Below the pieces are notes generated by a model, which was given only the letters and a program-made list of their open reading frames with translations, searched no databases and was not told where the DNA came from. Positions 62,401 through 64,000 of a stretch of DNA of 64,000 bases are shown here, piece by piece. The stretch spans positions 62,001 through 126,000 of the forward strand of contig DASWKR010000035.1 of the NCBI GenBank assembly GCA_036396535.1, given 5' to 3'. The position numbers and the translations under genes were made by a program. Source of the DNA: Acidimicrobiia bacterium (GTDB lineage: Bacteria; Actinomycetota; Acidimicrobiia; Spongiisociales; UBA5794). Position 1 is the first letter of the stretch. Each line of letters opens with the position of its first letter.

Positions 62401-63574
62401 CGTGGAGGGCGGCCGCCTGGACGATCACGAAGCGGACCATCCCGAGGGCGCGCCTCCTCGGTCCGGCCACCCCGACGACGGTCTCCCTCCTGAGGGACAC
62501 GACGACCGGCGCGTCGTGGAGGGCAGAGAGCTCCTCCACGAGGCCGGCGACGGCCGCCGAAGGGGAGGCATTGCCGAGCGGCGGACGCCACGGCACGCAA
62601 CCGGTGCCGATGCCGAGTTCGAGGAAGTCGTCGTGCCACGGTCGCCGTTCCCAGAGACGCGGGTCGCGACGCACGACGGCCGTGACGACCGCTTCCGGGC
62701 CCGGCGAAGCCCGCACCCTGCTGCGAATCGTGGCCGAGGCCGCCTCCACCAGGCGCTCCCTGAATAGGGCGAGACCCCCATCGACGGCGCGGCGAGCCTG
62801 TGCCGTCTCTCGGGCCGATCGCCGCCTGTCCTCGACCCAGCCGGCGACCGCGACAACCGGGCCGACGAGGGCGACGATCGCCATCATCGGGCCATACGCA
62901 AGAGCCAGGACCAGCCCGAGCACAACGGGAGCCGCGAACGCCGCCCAGCCGAAGCGAGGGCTGGGCGGCGAGGACGGCTGTTCGTCCGGAAGCCTCAAGG
63001 GAGGCACTTCAGCGGGGAACTCGGCGCGCGGCGGACGGTTGAAGACCACGGCTCCACCGGACGTGGTGGAGGGCTGGGCGGGCCGGAGGATCACGACGGC
63101 GGTGCCTCCGTCCCAGGCGATCGTCGACCGGGCCTCCACCGCGGAGCCCGCCTCGGCAGCCGCCTGGTCGACTGACACGGGCGTCACGACCGGCAGGACG
63201 TCGAGTCGGCCGGACGCGTCGACGACCAGCCCGGCGTGCGCGGTCAGCTCGCACCACGGACCGGCCAGGGCGTCGTAGGCCCCGGGTGGGAGATCGAGCC
63301 GGCGCCCCGTGACACGTCCGGCGACTCCGACGAGCGAGATCACCGGTGCTCGGGTGGGGCCACCCCCCAGCTCGAGGATCGACCCCCGATGAACCCCACA
63401 GCCGAGCAACGGTGAACCCGAGTCGGCAGGCATGCCGTCCACGACCAGCGGGCCTGCGACGCCGATCTCGGCGAGCAGCCCGGCGACGCTGAGATCACCG
63501 TCCCGCACGTCGAGCGTCACCTCGTACTCCACGCCGCCGACCCGCAGGACGACCTCGAACTTCGACCGGATCAC
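59471..63574 (-). CDS. FtsK/SpoIIIE-type triple ATPase of a type VII secretion system (EssC/EccC-like)
   Basis: A 1367-residue motor. Residues ~1-110 form an FHA/ubiquitin-like N-domain (VVLRVGGVEYEVTLDV). Two helices follow near 213-246 (AAPVVLGLVLALAYGPMMAI). ATPase D1 has Walker A LAGTTGSGKSELL near 610, then LVDYKGGSAFD, a LPRLLVVIDEFAALA Walker B near 710 and LLLATQRPGG. D2 near 940 has GVGGSGTSTT, where Thr replaces the Walker Lys. D3 near 1205 has GPARSGKST. EssC/EccC motors pull WXG substrates across the membrane. GTG start overlaps the WXG gene stop. Confidence 0.87.
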   Translation of the reverse strand: MIRSKFEVVLRVGGVEYEVTLDVRDGDLSVAGLLAEIGVAGPLVVDGMPADSGSPLLGCGVHRGSILELGGGPTRAPVISLVGVAGRVTGRRLDLPPGAYDALAGPWCELTAHAGLVVDASGRLDVLPVVTPVSVDQAAAEAGSAVEARSTIAWDGGTAVVILRPAQPSTTSGGAVVFNRPPRAEFPAEVPPLRLPDEQPSSPPSPRFGWAAFAAPVVLGLVLALAYGPMMAIVALVGPVVAVAGWVEDRRRSARETAQARRAVDGGLALFRERLVEAASATIRSRVRASPGPEAVVTAVVRRDPRLWERRPWHDDFLELGIGTGCVPWRPPLGNASPSAAVAGLVEELSALHDAPVVVSLRRETVVGVAGPRRRALGMVRFVIVQAAALHGPCDLGIVIATDRPGDWDWLKWLPHLSVAGGLRAVVTEPGDALAVLHPLVVADDEGPSRRTTLVVVDVGDASSPEHTILRDVLAASSAGRLCGIAIADAVSSLPSACAAIVEVDETGSAVLRIPSRGERVTGVDTWYYSTSAARACARSLGELADPDSRTSTDVPDRVDLLDLLGIETPTADEIGSRWASRDSADAVPIGAGREGVVVVDVVRDGPHGLLAGTTGSGKSELLRSLVASLAVCHGPDDLNFVLVDYKGGSAFDACAALPHTVGMVTDLDGHLAQRALTCLEAELLYREQRLREAGAGDIDAFHALDREEALPRLLVVIDEFAALAKELPDFMAALVDVAQRGRSLGVHLLLATQRPGGVVSDSIRANTNLRISLRVHDGADSADVIGIPDAAAIGRHQPGRAFMRRGPGDILAFQAAQVTGVTAGGRGGRLAIEPFVLASRQPRLATAPQQDQPNDLELIVAAAGEAARRLGIRQQRLPWPEPLPRVVSDADLDAGDSSEGRIATPIGLADEPHRQRTAVAWWSADDGNLIVYGVGGSGTSTTLAALVVGLARRCAPDDLHAYVMDFDDQLLAPLVDLPHVGAVIGAGERDKQTRLLRYVLDEIARRRALAASGSLGAKALPVVLLVVDNYAGLAAAYDDPADMAIKGTVARIVADGPGVGVCVAMSAKQPADVPAQIAGQVPVKLAMRLTDRYDYTSLGVPAVEPPDAPGRAFESGSGREVQVFLPGGGDLASAVADVAHREASVRPWVIETLSSEVKIPEIVDRGRIFDLEWMIPVGMGDSDLMPAGFVLRDADHALVTGPARSGKSTALATIACVVKRARREVFVTAIAPRRSALADSPDIDVLLTEAAELERLSDVAGLHLVLVDDAESVDDAHGHIASLVARRDPAVHVVAAGSADLLRSAYGHWTSDVRRSRIGIALRPNVASDGDLFQVSLPRRGPAHFPPGRGYLIGDGATELVQVAWQ

Positions 63575-63897
63575 GGGAAGGCGGCTCCCATGCCCAGGGC
63601 TTCTCCGTCGAGGCGAGCGGCGTCCGACCGCAGGACCCTCGCACGCGCCTCGAGCTCGGCAGCCGCCTGCACCATGGAGTCCGCCTGGGCATCGACGGCT
63701 GCGCTCCTGGTCGCCGCCTCGTCCTCGAGCTGGTCAGCGGCGGGACCCTCCCACACCCGCCTCGACATCGCCGGGATGTCCGCCAGCGACCCGCGGATGG
63801 TGGCGGCGATCGATCGCAGGCGGCCGGCGGTTCCCTCGAGACCCGCCGCCTCGACGCGCTTGTCGGCTGCCAGCCCGTACAGTTGCTCGGGTGTCAC
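63571..63897 (-). CDS. WXG100-superfamily-like secreted helical hairpin protein
   Basis: A 108-residue helical protein. The motif VWEGPAADQLEDEAATRSAA near residue 50 gives the W-x-G turn of WXG100 proteins between two long helices. The size and all-helical character match ESAT-6-like or ESX-associated proteins. It could be a substrate or a chaperone-like subunit of the EssC-type motor. The GTG start at 63897 has no strong ribosome site. The stop overlaps the ATPase start, so the two are coupled. Confidence 0.7.
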   Translation of the reverse strand: MTPEQLYGLAADKRVEAAGLEGTAGRLRSIAATIRGSLADIPAMSRRVWEGPAADQLEDEAATRSAAVDAQADSMVQAAAELEARARVLRSDAARLDGEALGMGAAFP

Positions 63898-63939
63898 GTG
63901 ACGTGTTCGTCGGGGCGCCCTCCGGCAGAGCGGGACGCA

Positions 63940-64000
63940 CTATCGCGTGGCGATCTCGATGTTGTCGTGATACTTGCCGACTGCGACCGACGCCTCACGA
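63940..64000 (-). CDS. C-terminal end of a further gene of the secretion locus (partial)
   Basis: An open frame entering from the right end gives ...EASVAVGKYHDNIEIATR and stops at 63942-63940. It reads in the same direction as the WXG and ATPase genes, 43 bases upstream. Its length and identity lie outside the window. It could be a second WXG-like protein, which cannot be tested here. Confidence 0.4.
   Translation of the reverse strand, partial: REASVAVGKYHDNIEIATR

Noticed and set aside
1-64000. Insertion sequences, integrases, tRNA or rRNA genes, prophage or resistance islands
   Set aside because: No transposase or integrase motif, no terminal inverted repeats and no tRNA cloverleaf were recognised; gene content and base composition look uniform.

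Overview
The window is about 68-70% GC and densely packed, with many 1-4 base gene overlaps and frequent GTG/TTG starts. Its marker genes point to Actinomycetota: a four-cysteine WhiB regulator, a bacterial proteasome activator ending in GQYL, a one-chain KGD-type 2-oxoglutarate decarboxylase/dehydrogenase, a mycothiol-type PIG-L deacetylase, an EtfD-like iron-sulfur protein and an EssC/EccC-type ATPase next to a WXG protein. A secreted protein with a Thr/Pro/Glu linker and a sigma-28/WhiG-like promoter suggest a deep lineage such as Acidimicrobiia rather than Mycobacteriales. The class is an inference. No mobile element, rRNA, tRNA or CRISPR array was found, and the region reads as ordinary chromosome.

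Layout. 1-3.2 kb: a corrinoid C1 cassette (methyltransferase end, RACo-type activator, IclR regulator), read as an overlapping operon. 3.2-9 kb: PIG-L deacetylase, a secreted LamG-like/beta-propeller protein, a decayed DUF1295 gene, a DinB protein, and an ECF42-type sigma factor with its DGPF/YCII partner. 9-15.2 kb: acyl-CoA dehydrogenase, a YihY membrane protein, two overlapping fructan-type glycosidases (GH32-like and GH68-like), and a DsbB/TlpA thiol-redox pair. 15.2-20 kb: DEAD-box helicase, cyclophilin, Kup, WhiB, Bpa. 20-23.3 kb: a zinc module, zur-znuC diverging from znuA-znuB around one palindromic operator. 23.3-31.6 kb: ATP-dependent DNA ligase, membrane sulfite-oxidase-like enzyme, PolX and a large STAND/BTAD regulator. 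31.7-38.5 kb: cation exchangers (CaCA, NhaA), an orphan DNA methyltransferase, prephenate dehydratase and small membrane or secreted proteins. 38.5-48.6 kb: GH13 amylase, KGD, and a glycogen-synthase-like/ABC-2 exporter operon. 48.6-59.5 kb: EtfD-like protein, MBOAT plus SGNH acetylation pair, PspA plus TPM envelope-stress pair, proline dehydrogenase plus ProC, YibE/F. 59.5-64 kb: the start of a type VII secretion-like locus.

How the genes fit together. The acyl-CoA dehydrogenase needs an ETF-quinone link, which the EtfD-like protein could supply. The GH32/GH68-like pair, the GH13 enzyme and the glycogen-synthase-like protein cover storage and plant-type sugars. PspA/TPM, DsbB/TlpA and MBOAT/SGNH serve the envelope. 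Control elements read directly from the sequence include a Zur-type operator on two opposed promoters, a TAAG-N15-GCCGATAG promoter, an ECF42-like promoter in front of its own operon, a hairpin in front of whiB, and an exact 20-bp inverted repeat inside an ABC ATPase gene. At least six genes have a TAnnnT box 6-8 bases before the start codon, which suggests widespread leaderless transcription.
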